Positions 29,096-38,222 are shown, numbered from the stretch's first letter. The stretch is 64,000 nt of DNA from Nocardia higoensis NBRC 100133 (GCF_000308595.1 NZ_BAGA01000077.1:186001-250000), one strand, 5' to 3'. Made by a program: numbers and translations. The notes: generated by a model not told the origin, from the sequence alone.

Positions 29096-30349
29096 TCAGT
29101 GCCTGCTCTCGCGCCAGGACATGCCGCGATCGGCACGGGGTTCGGCAGGCAGTCCGAGCAGGCGTTCGGCGATGATGTTGCGCTGGATCTCGTCCGAGCC
29201 GCCCGCGATGCGGTAGCCCGGCGCGCCGAGGACGTGCTCGGTCCAGGCGAAGGTGCCCCACTCGCCCGAATCGACCACCAGGCGCGGGCCCAGCGCCGCG
29301 GTCACGAACTCGGAGATACCGAGCATGCGGTGCACCCACTGCATCTTGCGCACCGAGCCGAGGGCGCCGAGCGGTTCGCCGCGTTCGGTGGCGGCCTCGT
29401 CACGCACCTTGGCGATCTCGGCGAGCTTGTGCGCGATGACCACGTCGGCGAGCTGCTGTCGCAGCACGGGATCGCGATCGGCGCCGGTGAACCGGGCCAG
29501 CGCGACCGTCTGCTGCCAGCTGCCGCCCACCTCGGTGTTCGACGAACTCGCGCCGCGTTCGAAGCCGAGCGTGGTGAGCGCGACCTTCCAGCCCGCACCG
29601 ACTTCGCCCAGGCGCAGCTCGTCGGGAATGCGGACCTCGTCGAAGAAGACCTCGTTGAAGCTGGTGCCGCCCGACATCTGCCGCAGCGGCCTGATCCGGA
29701 TCCCGGGCAGATCCAACGGCACCATGAACGCCGTCATGCCCTGGTGTTTGGGCACATCGGGATCGGTGCGCGCGATCAGCTCACCCCACTGCGCGAACTG
29801 CGCCCCGGAGGTCCAGACCTTCTGACCGGTGACCACCCACTCGTCGCCCGTACGCACCGCGCGGGTGCCCAGCGACGCCAGGTCCGATCCCGCCCCCGGC
29901 TCGGAGAACAGCTGGCAGGCCAGCTGCTCGCCGCGCAGGAACGGGCGGATGAAGCGCTCGCGCTGCGCCTCGGTGCCGAGCAGCCGGATCGTCGGGGCGA
30001 TGAGATGCAGGGTGACCGAGAGCAGTTCGTGCGCGCCGCCGGTCTCGAATGCGTGCTCCTCCGCCTCGAAGGCGGCCTCGTAGTCGGGACCGAGATCCCG
30101 GCCGCCGTACTCGGCGGGCCAGCCGAGCGCGCCGTAGCCCGCGTCGTACTTGACGCGCTGCCACTCCCGCAGACGGTCGAGCAACCGCTGCTCGTCCTCG
30201 AAGGACAGATCGTGGAACACCGCGACGTTCTCGGATCCCGCGCCCCAGGCGGGCACCCCGTCGCCGACCGCGGGCTTGCGCGCGACGCCCGCCGCGGCCA
30301 GCCACTCCCGCGCCTGCCTGCGGAATTCCTCGATATCGGGATCGGACAT
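29096..30349 (-). CDS. Acyl-CoA dehydrogenase, FAD-subunit type (FadE)
   Basis: 417 residues. CQLFSEPGAGSDLASLGTRA and VVTGQKVWTSGAQFAQWGEL bind FAD; the C-terminus has RIAGGSDEIQRNIIAERLLG. At the classical catalytic-glutamate site there is a glycine (AGG), the pattern of the non-catalytic, FAD-binding partner in ChsE-type heterotetramers. The 365-residue FadE at the end of the cluster has the complementary pattern. The ATG at 30349 (MSDPDIEEF) is preceded by GTAGGTG. Last gene of the upper unit, just before copy A of the operator. Confidence 0.9.
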   Translation of the reverse strand: MSDPDIEEFRRQAREWLAAAGVARKPAVGDGVPAWGAGSENVAVFHDLSFEDEQRLLDRLREWQRVKYDAGYGALGWPAEYGGRDLGPDYEAAFEAEEHAFETGGAHELLSVTLHLIAPTIRLLGTEAQRERFIRPFLRGEQLACQLFSEPGAGSDLASLGTRAVRTGDEWVVTGQKVWTSGAQFAQWGELIARTDPDVPKHQGMTAFMVPLDLPGIRIRPLRQMSGGTSFNEVFFDEVRIPDELRLGEVGAGWKVALTTLGFERGASSSNTEVGGSWQQTVALARFTGADRDPVLRQQLADVVIAHKLAEIAKVRDEAATERGEPLGALGSVRKMQWVHRMLGISEFVTAALGPRLVVDSGEWGTFAWTEHVLGAPGYRIAGGSDEIQRNIIAERLLGLPAEPRADRGMSWRESRH

Positions 30350-30391
30350 CCCGCACCTACTTCCTTGTCTCAACGCAACAGTTCCCCGGTG

Positions 30392-31495
30392 TCACCGCAG
30401 CAGATCGAGCGCCCGGCGCGTCAACGGGGCCACGGCGGGGCCGCGCTCGGCCATGCGCGGATCGGTGGACTCGCCGCGCACCCAGCGGGCGTAGAGCTGC
30501 TGGAGGATGACGGCGGTCTTCCAGCAGCCGAACGCCTCGTACCAGGCGATCCTGCTCATATCGGCTCCGCTGCGGCTCGCATAGCGTTCGACCACCTCGG
30601 CCCGGGAGGGCAGGCCGAGCCCGAGCATGCCCGGCACGGCGGTGAAGGCCGCGTCGGAGTCCGGGTCGACGGTGTGATCGGGCCAGTAGTTGAGCAGCGT
30701 GCCCAGATCCACCAGCGGATCGCCGAGCGTGGCCATGTCCCAGTCGAAGACCGACACCACCCGGTCGGGGTCGCCCTCGGCGAACTGGCAGTTGTCGACC
30801 TTGTAGTCGTTGTGCACGATGCCGCTGCGCAGCGTCCGCGGCATCGTGGCGGCCAGCCGCTCGCCGAGCTCGCGCACGAGCACGGCGGTGCCGTCACCGT
30901 TTCCCTCCGCATCGACCGCCTCGGCCTCGACCGCGGCCCAGCGTTTCCGCCAGCCGCGCACCTGCCGCTCGAGGTATCCGTCGGGGCGGCCCAGATCCGA
31001 CAGGCCGACCGCGTCCGGGTCGACCTCGTGCAGATCGGCGAGCGCGTCGATGACGGCCAGGCCGATACGACGGCCGGGCCCGGCCACCTGCCGCATGGAT
31101 TCGGGAATCTCGTCCCACACGACGATCCCGGAGCGGTACTCGCTGACCAGGAACTCCGCGCCGATCACGGCCGGGTCCGGGCAGTGCAGCAGGGCCCTCG
31201 GCGCGCGCGGATAGCGCTGGTACAGGCGGGAGAGCACTTTGTACTCGCGGGCCATGTCGTGCGCGCCGGGCGCGAGCTGTCCGAACGGCGGCCTGCGCAC
31301 GACCAGGCGGGTGTCGCCGAAGCGCACCTGGTAGGTGAGATTGGCCGAGCCGCGCGGGAACTGCAGGACCGAGAATTCGCCGCCCAGTTCGGGCAGTTCC
31401 CGGCGCAGGTAGGCGGCGAGGGTGTCCCAGTCGAGGTCCTCGCCGGGGCGGACCCGCGCGAGCTCGGTCCTGGCTTCCTTGCTGTCGGCGGTCAT
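30392..31495 (-). CDS. Aminoglycoside-phosphotransferase-like kinase (acyl-CoA pathway type)
   Basis: 367 residues with the APH/choline-kinase fold. The catalytic loop is GIVHNDYKVDNCQF and the metal-binding aspartate lies in VFDWDMATLGDP; the N-terminal lobe has the SANLTYQVRF nucleotide loop and RRPPFGQLAPGAHDM. Such kinases recur beside acyl-CoA dehydrogenases (ACAD10/11-like) and are thought to phosphorylate hydroxyacyl-CoA so that phosphate can leave; that role is an inference here. The ATG overlaps the DUF35 stop by 4 nt. Confidence 0.88.
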   Translation of the reverse strand: MTADSKEARTELARVRPGEDLDWDTLAAYLRRELPELGGEFSVLQFPRGSANLTYQVRFGDTRLVVRRPPFGQLAPGAHDMAREYKVLSRLYQRYPRAPRALLHCPDPAVIGAEFLVSEYRSGIVVWDEIPESMRQVAGPGRRIGLAVIDALADLHEVDPDAVGLSDLGRPDGYLERQVRGWRKRWAAVEAEAVDAEGNGDGTAVLVRELGERLAATMPRTLRSGIVHNDYKVDNCQFAEGDPDRVVSVFDWDMATLGDPLVDLGTLLNYWPDHTVDPDSDAAFTAVPGMLGLGLPSRAEVVERYASRSGADMSRIAWYEAFGCWKTAVILQQLYARWVRGESTDPRMAERGPAVAPLTRRALDLLR

Positions 31496-31914
31496 GCGGT
31501 CTCCTCCCGGCGCCAGCGCGGCAGGACGGTCGGATTGCCGTGCGCGTCCGGCCCCAGATCCTCGAAATCCGCACTGAGCCATGTGTTCTCGTCGATATCG
31601 GCGCGGCCGGGCAGATGCGCGATCATGCGCACACCGGGGCAGTCCTCGATATCGACGACCGCGACGGTGTAGGGCGTGGGGAACCACGGGTGCACCTGGT
31701 GTTCGACGACGGTCCAGGTGCGGACCAGGCCACGGCGCGGCACCTGCTGCCAGGCGAGCGCGTCGGCGCCGCAGTGCACGCAGAACGGGCGCGGCAGGTG
31801 GGTGTGCCCGCCGCAGCTCGCGCAGGTGAGCACGGCGAGCCTGCCCTCGGCGGCGGCCTCGAAGAAGCCGCGCGAGGCCGGGTCGACGACGGTGGGAGCG
31901 AGGCGGCCGGTCAT
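31492..31914 (-). CDS. DUF35 OB-fold zinc-ribbon protein, partner of the Ltp2-like enzyme
   Basis: 140 residues. The zinc ribbon is formed by Cys31, Cys34, Cys45 and Cys48 (CASC...CVHC); the OB fold begins LVRTWTVVEHQVHPWF and the acyl-CoA pocket region is AVVDIEDCPGVRMIAHL. In the cholesterol pathway the DUF35 domain of ChsH2 is required for Ltp2 aldolase activity; this gene overlaps an Ltp2-like gene by 4 nt, matching that partnership. It also overlaps the kinase by 4 nt. Confidence 0.9.
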   Translation of the reverse strand: MTGRLAPTVVDPASRGFFEAAAEGRLAVLTCASCGGHTHLPRPFCVHCGADALAWQQVPRRGLVRTWTVVEHQVHPWFPTPYTVAVVDIEDCPGVRMIAHLPGRADIDENTWLSADFEDLGPDAHGNPTVLPRWRREETA

Positions 31915-33110
31915 GGCGCCACCAGGATCATCGCGGAGGTCGACGGCGGGGGCGCCGAGGTGACCAGCGAGACGGCCGCGCCGGGCACCTGGCTGGTCGA
32001 GGTGCCGCGGATCTGGCGAACCCCCTCGACGATGTGGTTCATGCCGTGGATGTAGCCCTCGGACATATGACCTCCACTGGTGTTGAACGGCAACCTGCCT
32101 CCGATCTCGAGTTCGCCGTCGGCGGCGAACTCGCCCGCCTCGCCCTCGGCGCAGAACCCGTAGTCCTCGAGCTGGAGCAGCGCGGTGATGGTGAAGCAGT
32201 CGTACAGCTGGGCGTTGTCGACCTCGCTCGGGCCCAGACCCGCTCGCGCGTAGAGTGTTTCGGCGCAGTGCCGCGACGGCAGCGACAGCGGATCCTCGCG
32301 CATCAGCACCGGATACATCTGCCCCGGCTGGGGGCGCGGCCCGCTGCCCATCGCCACCGCGCGGATCAGTGCGGGCGTGTGCCGCAGATCGCGGGCGCGC
32401 TCGGCACTGGTGACGACCACCGCCGCCGCGCCGTCGGTTTCGAGGCAGTAGTCGAACAGCCGCAGCGGCTCCGACAGCATGCGGGAGTTCAGGTAGTCGT
32501 CGAGAGTCATCGTGCGGGCATGCATCTGGGCGCGCGGATTGTTGTTGGCGTGCCTGCGCGCGGCCAGCGCGACGTGACCGAGCTGCTCGCTGGTCAGGCC
32601 GGTCTTCAGCATGTACTCGCGGGTGAGCAGCGCGAAGAACTGGCCGGGGGAGAGCAGCCCGTAGGGACCGAAGAACTCGGTCATGGTCTCGCCGCCGCCG
32701 ATGCTCGCGTCCAGTTCCGACGACAGCCCGAAGCGGTTGCCGGAGCGGCCGTTGAGCGAGCGGAACACCACCACGGTGCTCGCCTGCCCACTGAGGATCG
32801 CGCCGACCGCCTGGGCGACCATCGCGCACGGCCCCGACCCGCCGGGGCCCGCCTCGCCGTAGTAGGTGAGATCGCGGGCTCCGATGGCATCGGCCAGCGC
32901 CGCGCAGGAGACCAGGTCCATGTCGTTGCGGATCACGCCGTCGACCTCGGCGGGGTCGACGCCGGCGTCGGCGAGTGCGGCCAGCGCGGCGCGCGCGGCG
33001 AGCGTGGTGACGCTGACCCCGGAGTCCTTGGAGTACTCGGACTCGCCGACGCCGACGATCGCGCATCGGTCCCGCGGCCATGCCGATCGGGTGGTCGAGG
33101 TATCAGACAT
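31911..33110 (-). CDS. Ltp2-like thiolase-fold retro-aldolase
   Basis: 399 residues. It is close in wording to Ltp2 of the cholesterol side-chain pathway across its length: CAIVGVGESEYSKDSGVSV at the start, RRHANNNPRAQ in the middle, and GGRLPFNTSGGHMSEGYIHG near the end. The two tyrosines reported as catalytic in Ltp2 are conserved here (Tyr303 in QLYDCF, Tyr353 in EGYIHGMNH), and the thiolase nucleophile motif is absent. Likely reaction: retro-aldol release of a short acyl-CoA from a tertiary beta-hydroxyacyl-CoA. The ATG overlaps the CaiB stop by 8 nt. Confidence 0.88.
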   Translation of the reverse strand: MSDTSTTRSAWPRDRCAIVGVGESEYSKDSGVSVTTLAARAALAALADAGVDPAEVDGVIRNDMDLVSCAALADAIGARDLTYYGEAGPGGSGPCAMVAQAVGAILSGQASTVVVFRSLNGRSGNRFGLSSELDASIGGGETMTEFFGPYGLLSPGQFFALLTREYMLKTGLTSEQLGHVALAARRHANNNPRAQMHARTMTLDDYLNSRMLSEPLRLFDYCLETDGAAAVVVTSAERARDLRHTPALIRAVAMGSGPRPQPGQMYPVLMREDPLSLPSRHCAETLYARAGLGPSEVDNAQLYDCFTITALLQLEDYGFCAEGEAGEFAADGELEIGGRLPFNTSGGHMSEGYIHGMNHIVEGVRQIRGTSTSQVPGAAVSLVTSAPPPSTSAMILVAP

Positions 33111-34275
33111 TCGCCAGCACCTGCTCGGTGTGCTCGCCCAGATTCGGCGGGCGCCCGGGACCGCCGTAGCCGCTGGAGAACCGGAACGGCGCGCCGGGGA
33201 AGGTCGCGGTGGATCCGTCGGCGAGCTCGACCTGCTCGAAGAAGCCGCGGGCGGCGAGATGCTCGTCGTGCAGGACTTCCTCGGGGGCGCGCAGCGGGCC
33301 GATGGGCAGACCCCAGCGCTGGCCGTCACGGTAGACGGTCTCCGAGTCCTGGATCATGAAGAACGCCTCGAGCATGCCCTGGATGTGGGCGAAGTTCTCC
33401 TGCCGGTAGGCCAGCGAATCGTAGTGCGGCTCGGTCAGATCCGCCGCCACGCCGACCTCGTCCATCCAGCCGACCAGCGCCTTCCACGCGGCCTGATCGG
33501 CGAGGATCAGCGCGAAGTACACCCACACCTCGTCGGCGCACTGGAACAGCGCCGACTGGGTCGGCACGGGCTGGGCGTGCCTGCAGGTCTGCCGCTGCAC
33601 GATCGCCTTCGGATAGAACCAGTACGGGTTGGCGAGCTCGCCGGTCACGGCGATGGCCTCGTGCATGGACACGTCGACCAGCTGGCCCCTGCCGGTCTGC
33701 TGACGTTCGATCAGCGCGAGCAGCACGCCGCACAGCGCGTAGCTGGCCGCGGTCAGGTAGCCCTGGTTGCCGCCGGGGCGGATCGGGGGGATCGAGTGGT
33801 CGTCGTAGCCGCAGCTGTTGAGCAGGCCGCCGGCGGCCAGGCCGACCAGGTCGGTGCTCAGGTAGTTCGCCCACGGGCCGGTCAGGCCGAACGGCGACAC
33901 CGACAGCACGATGAGCCGGTCGTGGTTCTCGACCAGGGCATCCGGATCGAGTCCGGCGGCCTCGAGGTCGACCGGGCGGCCGGTGACCAGCAGCACGTCG
34001 GCGCCCGCGATCAACGTGGCGCGTTCGGCGCGGCCCGCCTCGTCGTCGGCGAGCACGACCGACTGCTTGGAGGTGTTGTAGGTCCAGAAGTTCAGGCTGT
34101 GGTCGGGGTCGCGCTTGCCGTGCGCCCAGGGGCCGATGTGGCGGCTGGCGGCCCCGCCGACCGGCTCGATCTTGATCACGGTCGCGCCCTGGTCGGCGAG
34201 CAGCTTGCCGGTGTACTCGCCGGCGGGGTCGTCGGCGATCTCGACGACGCGGATGCCTTCGAACGGCAGTTCCAT
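33103..34275 (-). CDS. CaiB/BaiF-type (class III) CoA-transferase, first of a pair
   Basis: 390 residues. N-terminal Rossmann segment GIRVVEIADDPAGEYTGKLL with ADQGATVIKIEP; core RGQLVDVSMHEAIAV; C-terminal PGAPFRFSS. The catalytic aspartate of formyl-CoA transferase is replaced by glutamate in MHEA, a substitution seen in part of the family. It moves CoA between carboxylic acids without ATP, or could act as a racemase. The stop/start with its partner overlaps by 1 nt, suggesting a heteromer such as known two-gene class III transferases. Confidence 0.9.
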   Translation of the reverse strand: MELPFEGIRVVEIADDPAGEYTGKLLADQGATVIKIEPVGGAASRHIGPWAHGKRDPDHSLNFWTYNTSKQSVVLADDEAGRAERATLIAGADVLLVTGRPVDLEAAGLDPDALVENHDRLIVLSVSPFGLTGPWANYLSTDLVGLAAGGLLNSCGYDDHSIPPIRPGGNQGYLTAASYALCGVLLALIERQQTGRGQLVDVSMHEAIAVTGELANPYWFYPKAIVQRQTCRHAQPVPTQSALFQCADEVWVYFALILADQAAWKALVGWMDEVGVAADLTEPHYDSLAYRQENFAHIQGMLEAFFMIQDSETVYRDGQRWGLPIGPLRAPEEVLHDEHLAARGFFEQVELADGSTATFPGAPFRFSSGYGGPGRPPNLGEHTEQVLANV

Positions 34276-35585
34276 CAGATCACGCCCTCTTCGGTCAATG
34301 CGGCGATCTCCTCGGAGCTCAGACCGAGAATGTCGCCGAACACGTAGTCGTTGTCCTCGCCGAGCAGCGGCGCCGAACGCCAGTTCTCCTGCACGGTGCT
34401 GCCGAACCGGATCGGGGTGCCCTCGAACTTCGCCACCCCGATCACCGGGTGGTCGAGCTCGAAGAACGTTCCGCGATGGGCGATCTGGGGATCGAACTCG
34501 GCGAGATCGCGCGAGTTCTGCACCGCCGCGGCGGGCACGCCTGCCGCCTGCAGGTGATGCATGGTCTCGTGCGCGGAACGGGCCACCGTCCAGCTCGACA
34601 GGTGCTCGTCGAGTTCGTCCTGGTGGGCGCGCCGCTGAGCAACGGTGGCGAACTCGGGACGCCGCGTCCACTCCGGCGCACCGAGCGCCCGCACGAGACG
34701 CTCCCACTGGTCGTCACCGGTGACGGCGATGGCGACCCAGGTGTCGGTGCCGTCGGCCGGATACACACCGTGCGGCGCGGCATCGGACTCCAGCAGCCGG
34801 TTGCCCGCCGGATAGCCCGGGCGGCGGGTGGCCACCCCGTTGACCGACACGTCGAGCAGATCGGGGCCGATCATGTTGATGCCCGCCTCCACGGCCGACA
34901 CGTCGATCTCCTGGCCCTTGCCGGTGATGTTGCGGCGCATGATCGCCATCAGCACGGCGGCCGAATTGTGGTACGCCGCTTGATTGTCCATGTAGGACAG
35001 CCCCCAGCCGGAGGGCTCACGGCCGGGCAGGCCGGAGATGAACGACAGCCCGGAGACCGCCTGCACGACCGGCCCGTAACTCTTGTAGCGGTGGTGCGGG
35101 CCGGAGTGTCCGTACCCGCTCATGCGGGCCATGATGATCTCCGGGTTGATCTTGGTCAGATCCTCGTAGGTCAGGCCCCACTTCTCCATGACGCCGGGCG
35201 CGAAGTTCTCGGTGACCACCGAACTCCGGGCGATCAGCTCGCGCACCAGCTGCTGCCCGCGCTCGGACTTCATGTTCACGGTGATGCCGAGCTTGTTGCG
35301 GCTGTAGTTGTTGAACAGCCCGCCTTTGTTCGGGTCCGGATTCGGGTCCTCCTCGCCATAGGAGCGGACCTCGTCCTTGTAGATCGGCAACCTGCGCGGC
35401 ATGTCGAGCCGGTCACGCGACTCGATCTTGATGACCTCGGCGCCGAAATCGGCGAGCATGCGGGTCGCCACCGCGCCGACACCCATCCAGCAGAAATCGG
35501 CCACCCGGATGCCGGCCAGCGGGCCGACGCGCGGGCGCGGTCGGCGTTCGCCGGTGGCGGGCGCCAGGCCTTCGATCGTGGTCAT
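34275..35585 (-). CDS. CaiB/BaiF-type (class III) CoA-transferase, second of a pair
   Basis: 436 residues. N-terminal GIRVADFCWMGVGAVATRML with ADFGAEVIKIES; the core block is KGQEIDVSAVEAGINM, again with Glu at the usual catalytic Asp site; C-terminal GTPIRFGSTVQENWRSAP. I chose the ATG at 35585, preceded by GAAGAGAAG; one five codons upstream is possible. It shares only moderate similarity with its neighbour and is longer by a ~45-residue N-terminal/loop segment. Together they may transfer CoA to a pathway acid. Confidence 0.9.
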   Translation of the reverse strand: MTTIEGLAPATGERRPRPRVGPLAGIRVADFCWMGVGAVATRMLADFGAEVIKIESRDRLDMPRRLPIYKDEVRSYGEEDPNPDPNKGGLFNNYSRNKLGITVNMKSERGQQLVRELIARSSVVTENFAPGVMEKWGLTYEDLTKINPEIIMARMSGYGHSGPHHRYKSYGPVVQAVSGLSFISGLPGREPSGWGLSYMDNQAAYHNSAAVLMAIMRRNITGKGQEIDVSAVEAGINMIGPDLLDVSVNGVATRRPGYPAGNRLLESDAAPHGVYPADGTDTWVAIAVTGDDQWERLVRALGAPEWTRRPEFATVAQRRAHQDELDEHLSSWTVARSAHETMHHLQAAGVPAAAVQNSRDLAEFDPQIAHRGTFFELDHPVIGVAKFEGTPIRFGSTVQENWRSAPLLGEDNDYVFGDILGLSSEEIAALTEEGVI

Positions 35586-35634
35586 CGCTTCTCTTCCCAT
35601 GCTTCGTTCATCGATCCTCGTTGCGGTGCGCGAG

Positions 35635-36399
35635 TCATCCGACGGCCATCCGTCCGCCGTCGACCGGCAGGATCGTGCCGGTGGTGAAACTCGCCGCGTC
35701 ACCGGCGAAATACACTGCGGCCCCGACGATCTCCTTCGGATCACCGCCGCGCGGGATGGGCCAGGCCGAGGACAGCTCCCCGAAGGAGTCCATGTCCCAG
35801 GCCTTGCTGATATCGGTGAAGAAGGCGCCGGCCATGATGGTGTTGACCCGGACCTCGGGCCCGTAGGCGGCGGCGAATCCCTTGGTCAGCGAGTTCACCC
35901 CGGCCTTGGCCGCGCCGTAGGGCACGTACTCCGGGGCGGGCCGCTCGGAGGCGGTGGAGCTGATATTGATGATCGACCCGCCGCCCGCGGCCTTCATGCG
36001 CTCGGCCACCAGGGTGCTCAGGCGGAACGGCCCCTTGAGGTTGACATCGATGATCTTGTCGAACAGTTGCTCGCTCACCGACTCGAGGCCGTCGTAGAGC
36101 GGCGCCATGCCGGCGTTGTTGACGAGCACGTCCAGGCGGCCGAATCGTTCGTAGACGGCATCCACCAGCGCGGGCAGCGCATCCCAGTCGCCGACGTGCG
36201 CGCCGATGCCCAGGGCCTGCACCTTCTTCTCGGCGGCGATCTCGGCGGCGAGGTCGATGCAGGGTTGCGCTTTGCGGCTGGCGATGACGATATTCGCGCC
36301 CTCGTCGGCGAAGGCCCAGGCCATCTCGGCGCCGAGCCCTCGGCTGCCGCCGGTGATCAGAACAACTTTGTCACGCAGATTGTTGCGATCGGTCGTCAT
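35635..36399 (-). CDS. Short-chain dehydrogenase/reductase
   Basis: 254 residues. Cofactor loop TGGSRGLG, NNAG, catalytic Ser in NISSTASE and YGAAKAG (Tyr-x3-Lys); the C-terminus has TGTILPVDGG. The residues after the second strand (ASRKAQ) suggest NADP preference. Upstream of the CaiB pair by ~50 nt and 34 nt downstream of another SDR, in the same transcription unit. Substrate probably a hydroxy- or ketoacyl-CoA or an alicyclic alcohol. Confidence 0.92.
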   Translation of the reverse strand: MTTDRNNLRDKVVLITGGSRGLGAEMAWAFADEGANIVIASRKAQPCIDLAAEIAAEKKVQALGIGAHVGDWDALPALVDAVYERFGRLDVLVNNAGMAPLYDGLESVSEQLFDKIIDVNLKGPFRLSTLVAERMKAAGGGSIINISSTASERPAPEYVPYGAAKAGVNSLTKGFAAAYGPEVRVNTIMAGAFFTDISKAWDMDSFGELSSAWPIPRGGDPKEIVGAAVYFAGDAASFTTGTILPVDGGRMAVG

Positions 36400-36433
36400 G
36401 GTTCTCCGTTCCGGTCGGATGCACCGACCCGGG

Positions 36434-37213
36434 TCAGTACAGCGACTCGCCGCCGTCGACGATATGGTTGACGCCGGTCACGAAACCGCTGGCCGGACTG
36501 GTCAGATACACTGCGGCCGCGCCCATGTCGGCGACCGAGCCCGCGCGTCCCATCGGCACCGTGGCGGCCATCCTGGCGAAGGTCTCGGGATTGCGTTCCA
36601 GCGCCATCGGGGTGGCGGTGATGCCGGGGGACAGCGCGTTGATGCGCACCCCGTGCTCGGCGAGTTCGTAGGCGGCCACCCGGACGAACTGGTTGAGTCC
36701 CGCCTTGGTGGTCGCGTAGTGGATGGTGCCGGGCCGGGTGCCGAGGGCGCGGATGGACGACAACACCACGATGGCGGCATTGCTGCCCGGGTCCTTGCGC
36801 GCGGCCATCCGCGTGGCGGCCCCGTGCACGGTGCGGAAGGTGCCGTTGAGGTTCAGATCGAGCGTGTTGTGCCAGATCTCCTCGGTCATGTCGAGGAATC
36901 GCACCATCGAGCCCGCGCCTGCGTTGGCGACCAGGATGTTCAGCTCGCCGAATTCGGCGTCCACCGTGGCATAGAGCGCTTCGACCGATGCCGGGTCGCG
37001 GACATCGACCTCGGCGATCTCCACGCGCTGACCGGCGACGGCCAGGTCGCGCAGCTGCTTCTGCGCGAGCTCGAGCTTCTCGCGGCGCCGGGCCGAGATC
37101 AGCACATCGGCGCCCGCGCCGACCATCGCCTCGGCGATGCCCAGGCCGATGCCCTCGCTGGCTCCGGTGATCAGTGCGGTCTGCCCGGCGAGCGGGCCTG
37201 CCTTGTCGTTCAT
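36434..37213 (-). CDS. Short-chain dehydrogenase/reductase
   Basis: 259 residues. TGASEGIGLGIAEA, SARRREKLELAQ (likely NADP), NAGAGS, catalytic Ser in VVLSSIRALG and HYATTKAG. The conserved NNAG reads ANAG. C-terminal TGVNHIVDGGESLY. It follows the reductase gene by 36 nt and precedes the other SDR by 34 nt; two consecutive SDRs suggest two alcohol/ketone steps or enantiospecific oxidation in the same pathway. Confidence 0.92.
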   Translation of the reverse strand: MNDKAGPLAGQTALITGASEGIGLGIAEAMVGAGADVLISARRREKLELAQKQLRDLAVAGQRVEIAEVDVRDPASVEALYATVDAEFGELNILVANAGAGSMVRFLDMTEEIWHNTLDLNLNGTFRTVHGAATRMAARKDPGSNAAIVVLSSIRALGTRPGTIHYATTKAGLNQFVRVAAYELAEHGVRINALSPGITATPMALERNPETFARMAATVPMGRAGSVADMGAAAVYLTSPASGFVTGVNHIVDGGESLY

Positions 37214-37249
37214 GTTTCTTCCTGTCGGGGACGAAGATTCGGGTGACGC

Positions 37250-38191
37250 TCAGGCGTCGAGCACCAGCCGGGCGCATCGGGCCCGCGAGACGCACGGCAT
37301 GATCGTGGTGTTGGATTCGCGTTCCTCGTCGGAGAGCACCGAGTCGCGGTGGTCGACCACGCCGGACAGCACCGGGGTCTCGCAGGTGCCGCAGGTGCCT
37401 TCGGCGCACGAGGACACGATGTCGACGCCGGCTTCCTCGGCTGCTTCGAGAATGGTGCGGTCCGCGGCGACGGTGACGGTGATCCCGCTGGTGGCGAATT
37501 CGACCTCGAACTCACCGTCGGGCTCGTCGCGCTCGACCACCTTGGGCACGAAGCGTTCCAGGCGCAGCGTGCGGCGGTGCGCGGGGTCGGCGCAGTGCGT
37601 CTCCAGCGCCGCCAGCAAACCCTCGGGGCCGCACGAATAGACGACCGTGTCGGCGTCGGTGCCGGTGAGCAGCGTCCGCAGATCCGGAATGCCGAATTCG
37701 TCGTCGGGGTGGATCCGCACGCGGTCACCGAAGGCGGCGAGCTCGTCGAGGTAGGCCATGCTCGCGCGGGAGCGGCCGCAGTAGAACAGCCGCCACGGGG
37801 TGCCCGCCCGCTCCAGTTCGGCGATCATCGGCAGCAGCGGGGTGATGCCGATGCCGCCGGCCACGAACTGCACCGACGGCGCATCGGTGGTGAGCTGGAA
37901 GTGGTTGCGCGGCAGGGAGACCCGAATGGTGTCGCCTTCGGCGATGGCGGCGTGGGCGTACTTGGATCCGCCGCGGCTGTTGGGCTCGAGCAGGATCGAG
38001 ACCGTCCATCGGGGCCCGGTCGCGCCCAGGCCGGTCAGCGAGTACTGACGCACCAGGTCGCCGAGTTCGAGATCGATGTGGGCGCCGGGTTCCCACGCGG
38101 GAAGCGCGCCGCCGCCGGGCCGTTCCAGGCCCAGTTCGACGATGCCGTCGGCGATGAGGCGTCGTTGCACGACACGCAGTTCGAGGTCCAT
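37250..38191 (-). CDS. Phthalate-dioxygenase-reductase/VanB-type flavin iron-sulfur reductase
   Basis: 313 residues in three parts: a flavin barrel (YSLTG near residue 50), an NAD domain (AGGIGITPLLPMIAEL), and a C-terminal plant-type [2Fe-2S] ferredoxin (SSCAEGTCGTCETPVLSG with a last Cys in NTTIMPCVSRA). It passes electrons from NAD(P)H to an oxygenase. In this operon the only oxygenase is the P450, which also has its own small ferredoxin, so the wiring is unusual. ATG at 38191 after GGAAG. Confidence 0.93.
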   Translation of the reverse strand: MDLELRVVQRRLIADGIVELGLERPGGGALPAWEPGAHIDLELGDLVRQYSLTGLGATGPRWTVSILLEPNSRGGSKYAHAAIAEGDTIRVSLPRNHFQLTTDAPSVQFVAGGIGITPLLPMIAELERAGTPWRLFYCGRSRASMAYLDELAAFGDRVRIHPDDEFGIPDLRTLLTGTDADTVVYSCGPEGLLAALETHCADPAHRRTLRLERFVPKVVERDEPDGEFEVEFATSGITVTVAADRTILEAAEEAGVDIVSSCAEGTCGTCETPVLSGVVDHRDSVLSDEERESNTTIMPCVSRARCARLVLDA

Positions 38192-38222
38192 GTCCACTTC
38201 CGAGAGACTTTGGCAGGGGAGT

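Noticed and set aside
28460..31672. Very long plus-strand open frame of about 1,070 codons
   Set aside because: Lies antisense to DUF35, FadE and kinase genes with clear motifs; composition is that of a GC-rich shadow frame and it has no family motif.
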